Shown: one piece after another, positions 32,761-41,334 of the stretch | Numbering within the stretch: the stretch's first letter is position 1 | Layout of the letters: each line of letters starts with the position of its first letter | NCBI RefSeq assembly: GCF_040640155.1 | Contig: NZ_JBFABE010000034.1 | Span: 16,677 to 80,676, forward strand | Reading direction: 5' to 3' | Origin: Streptosporangium sp040640155 | GTDB lineage: Bacteria; Actinomycetota; Actinomycetes; Streptosporangiales; Streptosporangiaceae | DNA length: 64,000 bases | Program-made: the position numbers and the translations under genes | The notes under the pieces: model-generated | Seen by the model: only the letters and a program-made list of their open reading frames with translations | The model's database searches: none | What the model was told of the DNA's origin: nothing

Positions 32761-33447
32761 ATGTCAGCGATCAGTGTCACCCACCTCGGCAAGACGTTCG
32801 GCACGGTCCGCGCCGTGGACGATCTGTCGTTCACGGTGGAACGGGGAACGCTCACGGCCTTTCTCGGCCCCAACGGGGCGGGCAAGACCACCACCCTCCG
32901 CATGATCCTCGGCCTGGTCACCCCCACCGAGGGCACCGCCGTGATCGACGGTGTGCCCTACCGCGACCTGGAGCGGCCCGTCTCCACGGTCGGGGCCGTG
33001 CTGGAGGCGACGGCCTTCCACCCCGGGCTCAGCGCCCGCACCCACCTGGAGGCGCTCCGCGTCGCCGCCGGCCTGGAGGCCGGGCGCGTGGCGCACGTGC
33101 TGGAACAGGTCGATCTCACCGGCGCCGCCGACCGCAGGACGAAGGGGTTCTCGCTGGGCATGCGCCAGCGGCTCGCCCTGGCCTCCGCGATGCTCGGCGA
33201 TCCGGAGATCCTCATCCTCGACGAGCCCGCGAACGGCCTGGACCCGGCCGGCATGCACTGGCTGCGGAGCTTCCTGCGGGCCTGCGTCCACCGGGGGCGC
33301 ACGGTCCTGGTCTCCACCCACGTCCTGGCCGAGATCGGCCAGATCGCCGACCAGGCGATCATCATCGGGACCGGCCGGCTCGCCTGGCAGGGCCCGCTGA
33401 CCTCCCGGACCGACCTGGAGGAGCTCTACCTGGAGGTCACACGATGA
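32761..33447 (+). CDS. ABC transporter ATP-binding protein
   Basis: 228 residues. The ATG at 32761 lacks a properly spaced ribosome site and a CATCGT hexamer ends 6 nt upstream, so it may be leaderless. Walker A GPNGAGKTT, signature FSLGMRQRLALA (with S-L-G-M in place of LSGGQ, as in bacitracin-type exporters), Walker B ILILDEPANGLDP, and H-loop STHVLAEI. It pairs with the permease whose start overlaps its stop (ATGA). Confidence 0.92.
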   Translation: MSAISVTHLGKTFGTVRAVDDLSFTVERGTLTAFLGPNGAGKTTTLRMILGLVTPTEGTAVIDGVPYRDLERPVSTVGAVLEATAFHPGLSARTHLEALRVAAGLEAGRVAHVLEQVDLTGAADRRTKGFSLGMRQRLALASAMLGDPEILILDEPANGLDPAGMHWLRSFLRACVHRGRTVLVSTHVLAEIGQIADQAIIIGTGRLAWQGPLTSRTDLEELYLEVTR

Positions 33448-34178
33448 ACCGCCTGATCCGCGCCGAACTGCTCAAGGCGCGCGCGAACCGCGTCACCTGG
33501 GTCCTGACCGCCCTCGCGCCCGTGATGTGCGTGGCCTGGGCCGCGCTGATGGTCCTCCTGCCGGAGGCCGACGGCGCGCTGCCCGGCCGGCGGGCCGAGT
33601 CCGTCTACAGCATGGCCCAGCAGGCCTACGTCTTCACCCTGCTGCTCGGCGTCCTCGGCACGGCCGGGGAGAACCGCCACCGGACGATCACCTGGCAGTT
33701 CCTGGTCAGTCCCCGGCGCGGCCGGGTGGTGGGCGCCAAGCTGGCCGCGTACGGGATCGTCGGGGCGCTGATCGCCGTTCTGTCGGGGCTGGCCACGCTG
33801 GCGGCGGGCCTGCTCATGATGGGGGCGGCGGGCCAGGAGGCGTGGTCGCCGCGGGCGCCCGCGGTGCTGCTCGGCTCGATGCTGGCCGTCACCCTGTACG
33901 GCACGTTCGGCGTGGCGCTGGGCGCCCTGATCCGCAACCAGGTCGCGGCGGTGGCGGTGGCGCTGGTCTGGTTCATGTACGCCGACTACCTGCTCGTCAG
34001 CTTCCTGCCGGACCTGGGCAGATGGCTGCCGACCGGCGCGGCCCGCGCCCTGGGCGGCATGCCCCTGCAGGGCTCGGAACTGCTGCCCGTCTGGGGCGGC
34101 GGGCTGCTGTTCGCCGGTTACGTCGCGGTGATCGTGATCGCCGCCCACGCCCTGACGCTCCGCCGCGACATCACCTGA
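33444..34178 (+). CDS. ABC-2 type transporter permease
   Basis: 244 residues; the start ATG at 33444 overlaps the ATPase stop. Six predicted helices include WVLTALAPVMCVAWAALM, YGIVGALIAVLSGLATLAAG, VLLGSMLAVTLYGTFGVAL and VAVALVWFMYADYLLV. The motif TITWQFLVSPRRGRVVGAKL is typical of ABC-2 permeases of the bacitracin/lantibiotic self-resistance type. Probably regulated by the divergent kinase/regulator pair. Confidence 0.88.
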   Translation: MNRLIRAELLKARANRVTWVLTALAPVMCVAWAALMVLLPEADGALPGRRAESVYSMAQQAYVFTLLLGVLGTAGENRHRTITWQFLVSPRRGRVVGAKLAAYGIVGALIAVLSGLATLAAGLLMMGAAGQEAWSPRAPAVLLGSMLAVTLYGTFGVALGALIRNQVAAVAVALVWFMYADYLLVSFLPDLGRWLPTGAARALGGMPLQGSELLPVWGGGLLFAGYVAVIVIAAHALTLRRDIT

Positions 34179-34287
34179 CCGTGCCCGCCGCCCGTGCCCG
34201 CCCACCGCGTCCACCGGCCCCGCCCGTCCGGCTCCACCCGATCCACCCGATCCACCCGGTCCACCGGCGGGCGGACCAGGCCCCGGG

Positions 34288-35946
34288 TCAGGGCAGGACG
34301 GCGCGGACGGCGGCGTGGGCGGCGTCGCGCATCGCGGCGTGCAGCGACGCGTTGGACTCCCGGTCGGTCCGCACCTCGACGAGACGCGGCCCCTCCCCGC
34401 GCAGCGCCCGCTCCAGCCGACCGGGGTCGCCCACGAACGTGTACGGCGTGCCCGTGGCGGCCGCCACGTGCCCCAGGTCCACCCCGTGCGCGGTGCCGAA
34501 GACCCTCTCGAAGGGGTCGCGCAGCGCGGCCTGGGGCAGCAGCGAGAAGATCCCGCCGCCGTCGTTGTTCACCACGACCACGCAGAGGTCGGGACGGGGC
34601 TCGCGCGGGCCCAGCAGCAGGCCGTTCTGGTCGTGCAGGAAGGTCAGGTCGCCCATCAGGGCGTAGGAGGGGCCGGTGTGGGCCAGGGCCGCCCCCATCG
34701 CGGACGACACCACGCCGTCGATCCCCGCCGCCCCCCGGTTCGCCAGGATCCGCAGGCCCCGGCGGGGGCGCATCGCCTGGTCCAGGTCGCGGATCGGCAT
34801 GGAGGAGCCCGAGAACAGCAGCGACCCGTTGGGCAGCGTCCCGGCCAGGTCCCTGGCCAGGCGCGGCTCGCTGAGCCCGGAGCCGTCCATCAGCTCGTCG
34901 ATCGCCCCCCTGGCGGCCGTCTCGGCGCGACGCCAGGAGTGCAGCCAGGCGTCGTCGCCGGCGGCGACCGGGATCTCCACCATCTGGGCGACCTGCGTGG
35001 CCGAGCGGGTCGGGTCGGGCCAGCGGGTCATGTCACCGGCGACCACGATGTGCTCTCCCGCGTGCTTGAGCCAGTTCAGCAGCGGCCGCGACAGGCTCGG
35101 CCGGCCCAGGGTCACCACCACGTCGGGACGGTGGGCGTCGGCGAACTCCGGCGTGCCGAGCAGGAAGTGGTAGGCCGACACGGCGTGGTCGCCGTAGCGG
35201 GCGTTGCCGCTGGGCTCGGAAAGGACCGGCCACCCGGCCATGCCCGCCGCCGCCACGTACCGGCGCGTGCCGGTCGCGCCGTCGCCGACGACCAGCACGC
35301 CCCGCCGGGTCGGCGGCAGGTGCAGCGCCGTCGCCGGCGCGGCCGTCCGGGCGCGCACCCACGGCCCCCCTGCGCCGCCCTCCAGGGGCTCGCACCAGGA
35401 CGCGTCGCCGTCCGGGATCAGCGGCTCGCGGAAGGCAACGTTGAGATGGACGGGGCCCGGGTCGTGGGGGCCCAGCGCGCGCTGGTAGGCCCGGCAGGCC
35501 AGCGACCGCCAGTAGGCGACCTGGCCGGGGCGCTCCTCGGGCACGCCGACCTCGGCGAACCAGCGCACGGCCGTGCCGTACATCTTGACCTGGTCGACGG
35601 TCTGGCTGGCGCCGGTGTCGCGCAGCTCGGGCGGGCGGTCGGCGGTGAGCACCAGCAGCGGCACCCCCGACTCGTGCGCCTCGACGACCGCCGGGTGGAA
35701 GTTCGCGGCGGCCGTGCCGGAGGTGCAGATCAGCGCGACCGGACGGCCGCCACGGCGGGCCAGGCCCACCGCCAGGAAGGACGCCGAGCGCTCGTCGATC
35801 CGCACGTGCAGCCGGATGCGGCTGTCGGCGTGCACGGCCAGCGCCAGCGGCGTCGACCGCGAGCCGGGGGCGAGCACCACGTCGGCGAGACCGCAGCGGG
35901 CCAGCTCGTCGACCAGCACGGTCGCGAGCGCGGTAGCGGGATTCAC
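34288..35946 (-). CDS. menD: 2-succinyl-5-enolpyruvyl-6-hydroxy-3-cyclohexene-1-carboxylate synthase
   Basis: 552 residues from a GTG at 35946 behind AAGGAGG. It is a thiamine-diphosphate enzyme: N-terminal VLAPGSRSTPLALAVH and HVRIDERSASFLAVGLA (catalytic Glu), TSGTAAANFHPAVVEA, TADRPPELRDTGASQT, and the ThDP/Mg signature from GDLTFLHDQNGLLL to VVNNDGGGIFS. It joins isochorismate and 2-oxoglutarate in menaquinone synthesis. It is encoded downstream of menB on the same strand (119 bp gap). Confidence 0.95.
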   Translation of the reverse strand: MNPATALATVLVDELARCGLADVVLAPGSRSTPLALAVHADSRIRLHVRIDERSASFLAVGLARRGGRPVALICTSGTAAANFHPAVVEAHESGVPLLVLTADRPPELRDTGASQTVDQVKMYGTAVRWFAEVGVPEERPGQVAYWRSLACRAYQRALGPHDPGPVHLNVAFREPLIPDGDASWCEPLEGGAGGPWVRARTAAPATALHLPPTRRGVLVVGDGATGTRRYVAAAGMAGWPVLSEPSGNARYGDHAVSAYHFLLGTPEFADAHRPDVVVTLGRPSLSRPLLNWLKHAGEHIVVAGDMTRWPDPTRSATQVAQMVEIPVAAGDDAWLHSWRRAETAARGAIDELMDGSGLSEPRLARDLAGTLPNGSLLFSGSSMPIRDLDQAMRPRRGLRILANRGAAGIDGVVSSAMGAALAHTGPSYALMGDLTFLHDQNGLLLGPREPRPDLCVVVVNNDGGGIFSLLPQAALRDPFERVFGTAHGVDLGHVAAATGTPYTFVGDPGRLERALRGEGPRLVEVRTDRESNASLHAAMRDAAHAAVRAVLP

Positions 35947-36065
35947 CGCACCGCCTCCTTACCCCCGTCCCCGGGGCGATTCGCATCCGAGAACCCCGTC
36001 TCCGGGGCGCGTCGTGTCCGAGGGGGCCGTCCTCGGGGCCGCGACCGCCCGGACGCCCGCGGCTC

Positions 36066-36953
36066 CTACGGCCGGCGCGGGAACCTGCCGAAGTCGGGGG
36101 CGCGCTTCTCCTTGAACGCGTCGCGGCCCTCCTGCGCCTCCTCGCTCATGTAGTAGAGCAGGGTGGCGTCCCCGGCGAACTGCTGCATCCCGGCGGCGCC
36201 GTCGGTCACCGCGTTCAGCGCGCCCTTGAGCATGCGCAGCGCCAGCGGCGACTTCTCCAGCAGCTCCCTGGCCCACCTGACCGTCTCGGCCTCCAGCTCG
36301 GCGAGCGGCACGACGGCGTTGACCAGGCCCCAGTCCAGGGCGGTCCTCGCGTCGTACTGACGGCACAGGTACCAGATCTCGCGGGCCCGCTTGAGGCCCA
36401 CCGTCTCGGCCAGCAGCCAGGAGCCGTAGCCGCCGTCGAAGGAGCCGACCTTGGGGCCGGTCTGGCCGAAGACCGCGTTGTCGGCGGCGATGGACAGGTC
36501 GCAGCAGACGTGCAGCACGTGGCCGCCGCCGATGGCGTACCCGGCGATCATCGCGATGATCGGCTTGGGGCAGCGGCGGATCTGCACCTGCAGGTCCAGC
36601 ACGTTGAGCCGGCCGACGTGCGGGGTGGACTTGTCGACGTAGCCGTCGTCGCCGCGGATCTTCTGGTCGCCGCCGGAGCAGAAGGCCCGGTCGCCCGCGC
36701 CGGTGAAGATGATCACACCGACCTCGGCGTCCTCCTGGGCGACGTTGAAGGCGTCCTTGAGCTCGAAGAGCGTCGTGGGGCGGAACGCGTTGTGCCGCTC
36801 CGGACGGTTGATCGTGATCTTGGCGATGCCCTCGGCGGTCTCGTAGACGATGTCCTCGTACTCGCCGGACCTCTTCCAGTCGACCGTGCCGTCCCGCCCG
36901 GGCGGCGTCTCCGCCCGCTCGTCCGTGCCCGGCTCGACCCGCTCCGTGCCCAC
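36066..36953 (-). CDS. menB: 1,4-dihydroxy-2-naphthoyl-CoA synthase
   Basis: 295 residues from a GTG at 36953 behind GAGGGGTGAG. It is a crotonase-fold protein with MenB-specific features: RPERHNAFRPTT, the oxyanion-hole region FCSGGDQKIRG, GYAIGGGHVLHVCCDL, and the long GPKVGSFDGGYGSWLLAETV loop with the active-site Asp. The end KEKRAPDFGRFPRRP is typical. It closes the naphthoquinone ring from o-succinylbenzoyl-CoA. It is divergent from menE and upstream of menD. Confidence 0.95.
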   Translation of the reverse strand: MGTERVEPGTDERAETPPGRDGTVDWKRSGEYEDIVYETAEGIAKITINRPERHNAFRPTTLFELKDAFNVAQEDAEVGVIIFTGAGDRAFCSGGDQKIRGDDGYVDKSTPHVGRLNVLDLQVQIRRCPKPIIAMIAGYAIGGGHVLHVCCDLSIAADNAVFGQTGPKVGSFDGGYGSWLLAETVGLKRAREIWYLCRQYDARTALDWGLVNAVVPLAELEAETVRWARELLEKSPLALRMLKGALNAVTDGAAGMQQFAGDATLLYYMSEEAQEGRDAFKEKRAPDFGRFPRRP

Positions 36954-37027
36954 GATCGCTCACCCCTCCGCTGTGCCGAGGACCGTCCCCCGGTCGTTGT
37001 CCGGCTTTCGGCACTAACCTTACGACC

Positions 37028-38230
37028 GTGATGACCATTCCTGTGCACGAGGAGTGGCCTTCCGTGCCCCGCGAGCTGCACGCCGTGGTCGCGGAGCCCG
37101 GCCCCGGGCTGCTGCGGGCCGTCCGCGCGGCCCTGGACGGCGACGGTCCCGCCGTCCTGCCCCTCTCCCCCGCCCTGCCCGCCCCGGCGCTGCGGGCGAC
37201 CCTGCAGGCGCTGCGCCCCACCCACCTCGACGGGGTACGCCGCGAGGACGGGATCGGCGTCCCCGCCGAGGTGGCGGTCGTCATCGCCACCAGCGGCTCG
37301 ACCGGCGCCCCCAAGGGGGTGCAGCTCTCCGCCGCCGCCCTGCGCGCCTCCGCGGCGGCCTCGCTGCGCCGCCTGGGCGCCCGGCCCGGCGAGCGGTGGC
37401 TCTGCTGCCTGCCCCCCTCCCACGTGTCCGGCCTCCAGGTGCTGGTCAGGTCGTTGCTGGGCGGGACCGAGCCGATCGTGCACGAAGGCTTCTCCGCGGA
37501 GGCGGTGCTCGCCGCCGGCGCCGACCACGTCTCGCTGGTGCCCACCCAGCTGCGCCGGCTGCTCGGCACGTTCCCGCCCGGCCGGGCGGACCTGTCGGGG
37601 TTCGCGACGATCCTGCTCGGCGGGGCCGCCGCGCCGCCGGACCTGCTCGCCGCGGCCCGCGCGGCGGGCGCCCGGGTGGTCACCACGTACGGCATGAGCG
37701 AGACCTGCGGCGGGTGCGTCTACGACGGCGAGCCCCTGGACGGGGTGGATCTCCGGATCGGCGGCGACGGCCGGATCCGGCTGGGCGGGCCGGTGCTGTT
37801 CTCCGGGTACCGCCTGCGCGCCGACCTGACCGAGGCGGCCCGCGACGGCGACCGGTTCCTCACCTCCGACCTGGGCGTCCTCGAAGGAGGGCGGCTGCGC
37901 GTGCTGGGACGGGCCGACGACGTCATCAACACCGGCGGCGAGAAGGTGGTGGCCGCGACGGTGGCCGAGGCCGTGGCCGGGCATCCCGCGATCGCCGACG
38001 CCGTGGTGGTCGGCCGCCCGGACCCCGAGTGGGGGGAGCGGGTGACGGCCGTCGTCGTCTCGCCGGACCCGCCGTCCCTGGCCGAGCTGCGCGCCTTCGT
38101 CAAGGAGCGGCTGCCCGCCTACGCCGCCCCCGCCGAGCTGGTCGTTCTGCCCGAGATACCACTTCTGACCAACGGCAAGCCCGACCTGGAGACCCTCCGT
38201 CACGGTCATGATCGGGAACCGTGGGGGTAG
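37028..38230 (+). CDS. menE: o-succinylbenzoate-CoA ligase
   Basis: 400 residues. I use the GTG at 37028 because TAACCT (37015-37020) ends exactly 7 nt before it, which fits leaderless initiation; an ATG at 37031 is adjacent. ANL-superfamily signatures: AMP-binding VVIATSGSTGAPKGVQLS, TYGMSETCGGCVYDG, FLTSDLGVLEGGRLRVLGR, DDVINTGGEKV and the C-terminal lysine in LLTNGKPDLETL. The protein is short for the family, as is usual for actinobacterial MenE. It supplies OSB-CoA to MenB. Confidence 0.92.
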   Translation: MMTIPVHEEWPSVPRELHAVVAEPGPGLLRAVRAALDGDGPAVLPLSPALPAPALRATLQALRPTHLDGVRREDGIGVPAEVAVVIATSGSTGAPKGVQLSAAALRASAAASLRRLGARPGERWLCCLPPSHVSGLQVLVRSLLGGTEPIVHEGFSAEAVLAAGADHVSLVPTQLRRLLGTFPPGRADLSGFATILLGGAAAPPDLLAAARAAGARVVTTYGMSETCGGCVYDGEPLDGVDLRIGGDGRIRLGGPVLFSGYRLRADLTEAARDGDRFLTSDLGVLEGGRLRVLGRADDVINTGGEKVVAATVAEAVAGHPAIADAVVVGRPDPEWGERVTAVVVSPDPPSLAELRAFVKERLPAYAAPAELVVLPEIPLLTNGKPDLETLRHGHDREPWG

Positions 38231-38273
38231 GGTCACACGTCCAAGGAGCAGCCGAAGCAGGAAGGACGCGCCG

Positions 38274-38642
38274 ATGAACGTCACCCGTAGGGCATGGGTC
38301 TCGGCCGGGGTCGTGGGCCTGGTCCTCGCCGGTGGTATCTCCGTCACGGCGGCCGCCGCGGTGGGCGGCGTCGAGCGGGCGCCGGGGACCGAGGGGACGA
38401 GCGGGCCCGTGGGCGAGCCGGCGCCGGTCGCCCCGCACGACCCGCTCCCCTCCGGGGAACCCCGTCCCTCCCAGGAGCCCTCGCCGTCCACGGCGCCCGC
38501 GCCCGCGGAGGACTACGTGGTCTCCAAGGAGATCAATCCCGACCCCGAGAAGATCGTCGGCTACTGGACCGAGGACCGGATGGAGGGGGCCGAGCCCTTC
38601 CCGATGCCGATCGTCGAGGGCCCCCTGGAAGTGGCCGAGTAG
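38274..38642 (+). CDS. small secreted protein with protease-propeptide-like C-terminus
   Basis: 122 residues. The ATG at 38274 follows GAAGGA. A Sec signal peptide (RRAWVSAGVVGLVLAGGISVTAAAA) is followed by a Pro/Ser/Glu-rich segment. The last 30 residues read KIVGYWTEDRMEGAEPFPMP and then IVEGPLEVAE. YWT-x2-RM-x2-A-x-P is a sequence I associate with the propeptide region just before the catalytic domain of actinobacterial secreted trypsin-like proteases. Here the stop codon falls where that domain would start. It could be a truncated protease, a free inhibitor or chaperone peptide, or an unrelated small exported protein. Confidence 0.7.
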   Translation: MNVTRRAWVSAGVVGLVLAGGISVTAAAAVGGVERAPGTEGTSGPVGEPAPVAPHDPLPSGEPRPSQEPSPSTAPAPAEDYVVSKEINPDPEKIVGYWTEDRMEGAEPFPMPIVEGPLEVAE

Positions 38643-38805
38643 TCCCCGCCGCGCTCCCCGCGGCGGTGCCGGCGATCTCGCGGGCCGTGGCGGGGGTGAC
38701 CCGGCATGACGACCGGCCGCGGATGGCCTCCGCCGATCGCGGGTGGTCCTCACCGGTCACCCCGCCGGCCGTACGACGGCCCCTCGCCCGCCACACGCGG
38801 ACCCC

Positions 38806-38960
38806 GGCCGATCGCGTGGAGCGCCCGGGTCGATCACGTGGCGCACCACGGTCGATCACGTGGAGCGCCCCGGCCGACCACGCGACCGCCCCTCGGCAGG
38901 TCGTGGACCGACTTCGGCAGGTCGTGGACGGACCTCGGCAGGTCACGGGCCGGACCTCGG
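38806..38960. repeat. two blocks of degenerate tandem repeat upstream of the sigma gene
   Basis: 38806-38875 repeats a 24-bp-type unit around GATCACGTGGAGCGCCCC; 38889-38960 repeats a 21-bp-type unit around CTCGGCAGGTCGTGGAC. The whole interval 38643-39010 lacks a supportable gene. Confidence 0.7.
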
Positions 38961-39010
38961 CCGGTCAAGGAAAAAGGTGGTCCGCCCTTCGCATTATCCG
39001 GGTCGAGCCG

Positions 39011-39036
39011 GGAACAGAAAGTTCTTCGCTGGGGTT
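39011..39036 (+). promoter_or_regulatory. ECF-type promoter candidate for the sigma gene
   Basis: GGAAC (39011-39015), 18-bp spacer, GTT (39034-39036), about 97 bp before the start codon. This is close to the SigR/SigE-type consensus (GGAAT or GGAAC, then GTT). In Streptomyces the principal sigma gene hrdB has a SigR-dependent promoter, so the arrangement may be parallel. Confidence 0.45.
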
Positions 39037-39132
39037 ATTGATACTGGTGCGCTGAGCGGCCCCCAGACCGCCCCACCCATAGACCGAGCAGACCCGTTCA
39101 TCAGACGACTCCGTGATGGAGGAGGTGTCCTC

Positions 39133-40590
39133 ATGCCCCCAACCGCCGTGGCGGCCTCATCTGAGGCCCCGTCGACCCTCGATCAGCTCCTCGACCGAGG
39201 GCGAGTCCAGGGCCATCTCTCACTCGCGGAGCTGCGCCACGCCTTCGCCGAGGCCGGCATCAGCCCCGCCGAGGGCAGGTCGATCCTGCGCGGGCTCACC
39301 GAGGCGGGCGTCAGCCTGGCCGCCGAGAACGAGCCCTCGCTCTCCTCGACCGGCACCCGCAAGACCAGCCCTCGCAAGGCTCCCCGCAAGACCGCCGAGC
39401 GCAAGACCAAGGCCGCCCCCGCCAGGAAGAGCGCGGCGGCGCCCGGGCCCGACGCGTCCGCGACGTCCGCCGTGCCCTCCGCCGCCCCCTCCGGTGCGGC
39501 CAAGAGCAGGACCGCCACCAAGACCTCGACGGGCCCGGACGACGCCCCCGACGGCGTTCACGACGGCGTTCCCGCCGAGCTGGACGAGCTGAACGTGCCC
39601 GAGGCCGCCGAACTGGAGGCCGTGGAGGCCGTGGAGGAGCTGGAGGCCGAGCCCGCCATGGACCTGGACGACCAGTCCTCGGTCATGGGCGACTCGGTGC
39701 ACACCTACCTCAAGTCGATCGGCCGCCGCACCCTGCTCACCGCCGCGCAGGAGGTCGAGCTGGCCAAGCGGATCGAGGCCGGCCTGTACGCCGAGGCCAA
39801 GCTGGAGGCCGAGCCCGGCCTGTCCGCGTCCGCCCGCGACGATCTGGAATGGATCGCCGAGGACGGCCGCCGGGCCAAGAACCACATGCTGGAGGCCAAC
39901 CTCCGCCTGGTCGTCTCCGTCGCCAAGAAGTACACCGACCGTGGCATGGCCCTGCTCGACGTGGTCCAGGAGGGCAACCTGGGCCTGATCCGCGCGGTGG
40001 AGAAGTTCGACTACACCAAGGGCTACAAGTTCTCCACCTACGCCATGTGGTGGATCCGCCAGGCCATCCAGCGCGGTTTCGCCGACTCGGCCCGGACCAT
40101 CAGGCTGCCGGTGCACGTGCTGGAGATGCTCTCCAAGCTCTCGCGCGTCGAGCGTGACATGCACCAGCGTCTGGGGCGCGAGCCCACGCCGGAGGAGCTC
40201 GGCGTCGAGCTGGACAAGACCCCCGACCAGATCGAGGAGCTGCTGCGCACCAGCCGCCAGCCGATCAGCCTCAACGCCACCATCGGCGACGACGGCGAGA
40301 CCACCATCGGCGACCTGATCGAGGACGTCGACTCGCCCGAGGCCTCGGAGGTCGTCGACCGTCAGTTGCTGGGCGAGCAGTTGCGCGGCGTGCTCGGCAA
40401 CCTCTCCCCCAGGGAGGCCAAGATCATGGCACTGCGCTTCGGCCTGGTCGACGGCAAGCCCCACACCCTCGACGAGATCGGCAAGTATCTCGGGCTGACG
40501 CGCGAGCGCATCCGCCAGCTCGAGAAGGAGTCGCTCTCCAAGCTCCGCCACCCCAGCAACACCCGTCCGCTGCTCGACTGGGCGAGCTGA
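39133..40590 (+). CDS. RNA polymerase sigma factor, principal/group 2 (HrdB-like)
   Basis: 485 residues. The ATG at 39133 follows GGAGGTG. The N-terminal 180 residues are Ala/Lys-rich (KTSPRKAPRKTAERKTK) then acidic, as in HrdB-type proteins. Region 1.2 is SVHTYLKSIGRRTLL; region 2 contains NLRLVVSVAKKYTDRGMALL and FDYTKGYKFSTYAMWWIRQA; region 3 is LPVHVLEMLSKLSRVERDM; region 4 is LSPREAKIMALRFGLVDG with HTH LDEIGKYLGLTRERIRQLE. IQRGFADSARTIRLPVHV differs from the almost invariant [18 protein letters not shown] of actinobacterial principal sigmas, so it may be a group 2 paralogue rather than the essential one. Confidence 0.93.
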   Translation: MPPTAVAASSEAPSTLDQLLDRGRVQGHLSLAELRHAFAEAGISPAEGRSILRGLTEAGVSLAAENEPSLSSTGTRKTSPRKAPRKTAERKTKAAPARKSAAAPGPDASATSAVPSAAPSGAAKSRTATKTSTGPDDAPDGVHDGVPAELDELNVPEAAELEAVEAVEELEAEPAMDLDDQSSVMGDSVHTYLKSIGRRTLLTAAQEVELAKRIEAGLYAEAKLEAEPGLSASARDDLEWIAEDGRRAKNHMLEANLRLVVSVAKKYTDRGMALLDVVQEGNLGLIRAVEKFDYTKGYKFSTYAMWWIRQAIQRGFADSARTIRLPVHVLEMLSKLSRVERDMHQRLGREPTPEELGVELDKTPDQIEELLRTSRQPISLNATIGDDGETTIGDLIEDVDSPEASEVVDRQLLGEQLRGVLGNLSPREAKIMALRFGLVDGKPHTLDEIGKYLGLTRERIRQLEKESLSKLRHPSNTRPLLDWAS

Positions 40591-40622
40591 CCGGCCACCG
40601 GCACGCCTGACCCACGACGAAC

Positions 40623-40659
40623 GGCGCCACCGCGAGACCTCACGGTCCCCGGTGGCGCC
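40623..40659 (+). terminator. terminator hairpin after the sigma gene
   Basis: Ten-base arms GGCGCCACCG/CGGTGGCGCC (40623-40632, 40650-40659) with a 17-nt loop that can extend the stem (ACCG/CGGT), followed by TTCGTCGT. Confidence 0.65.
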
Positions 40660-40725
40660 TTCGTCGTCTCGGGGTGCCCCGCGCCGCCCGCCACGGCGGG
40701 GCGTGACGGGCGGCGGGGGCGAGGA

Positions 40726-41127
40726 TCAGCGGGCCGAGGCCTGGACCGGGCGCGGGACCCTGGGGATGCCGGTCAGCCGGTTCCGCTCACGCAGGGTACG
40801 CAGCCGGTTGACCTCGTCGGTCCACCCCGACCCCACGGGGGTGGCCCTGCCCTTGCGGCGCCGGATCCGGTCGTCGTAGGCCCTGACACCGAACGTCGCG
40901 CGCTGGTTGGCCTCGGCCGCGCGCAGGGCCTCGGTCAGCGCCCTGTCCAGGGCCAGACCGGCCGCCCGCACCTCCTGCACCGGAGCCGCGGCGGCCTGCG
41001 CCCTGCGCAGTTCCGCCTCGGCGGCCCGCGCCTTCTCCAGAAGCTCGGGGAAGCCCTTCCCGACCTCCTGGTCGGCGTGGTGACGAACCTCCGCCTCCCG
41101 GCTCACGCGCGGTCGGAAAAACGCCAT
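40726..41127 (-). CDS. conserved hypothetical protein, helical, 133 residues
   Basis: ATG at 41127 behind GAGAGGG. Residues 10-85 are Ala/Glu/Arg-rich and predicted helical or coiled-coil (FPELLEKARAAEAELRRAQ, LDRALTEALRAAEANQRAT), followed by a basic tail (DDRIRRRKGRATP). There is no signal peptide or membrane segment and I recognise no family. Codon use matches neighbouring genes, supporting expression. It is convergent with the sigma gene and divergent from the TetR regulator. Confidence 0.65.
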   Translation of the reverse strand: MAFFRPRVSREAEVRHHADQEVGKGFPELLEKARAAEAELRRAQAAAAPVQEVRAAGLALDRALTEALRAAEANQRATFGVRAYDDRIRRRKGRATPVGSGWTDEVNRLRTLRERNRLTGIPRVPRPVQASAR

Positions 41128-41299
41128 CGTCTACCCTCTCTCACCGGCCGCCGGGCCCTCTCCGGCAGATCACCGCTCGTAGCCTACGCCGTCCGGGTCC
41201 CGGCCCGTCATCTCGGCCCCGGCCGCCCTCCCCGGTTCCGGGCCGTCGATCGGGGACGTCACGCTCGGGAGGGTGATCCGCGTTCACGGCGCGTCGTCC

Positions 41300-41328
41300 T
41301 TTACGCAGTAAGGTGAAGCTGGCAGGAT
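41300..41328 (+). promoter_or_regulatory. tetR promoter giving a leaderless transcript
   Basis: TTTACG (41300-41305), 17-bp spacer, CAGGAT (41323-41328), which ends 6 nt before the ATG at 41335. TTTAC and GTAA at 41300-41311 form a small inverted repeat. Confidence 0.5.
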
Positions 41329-41334
41329 GATCGC

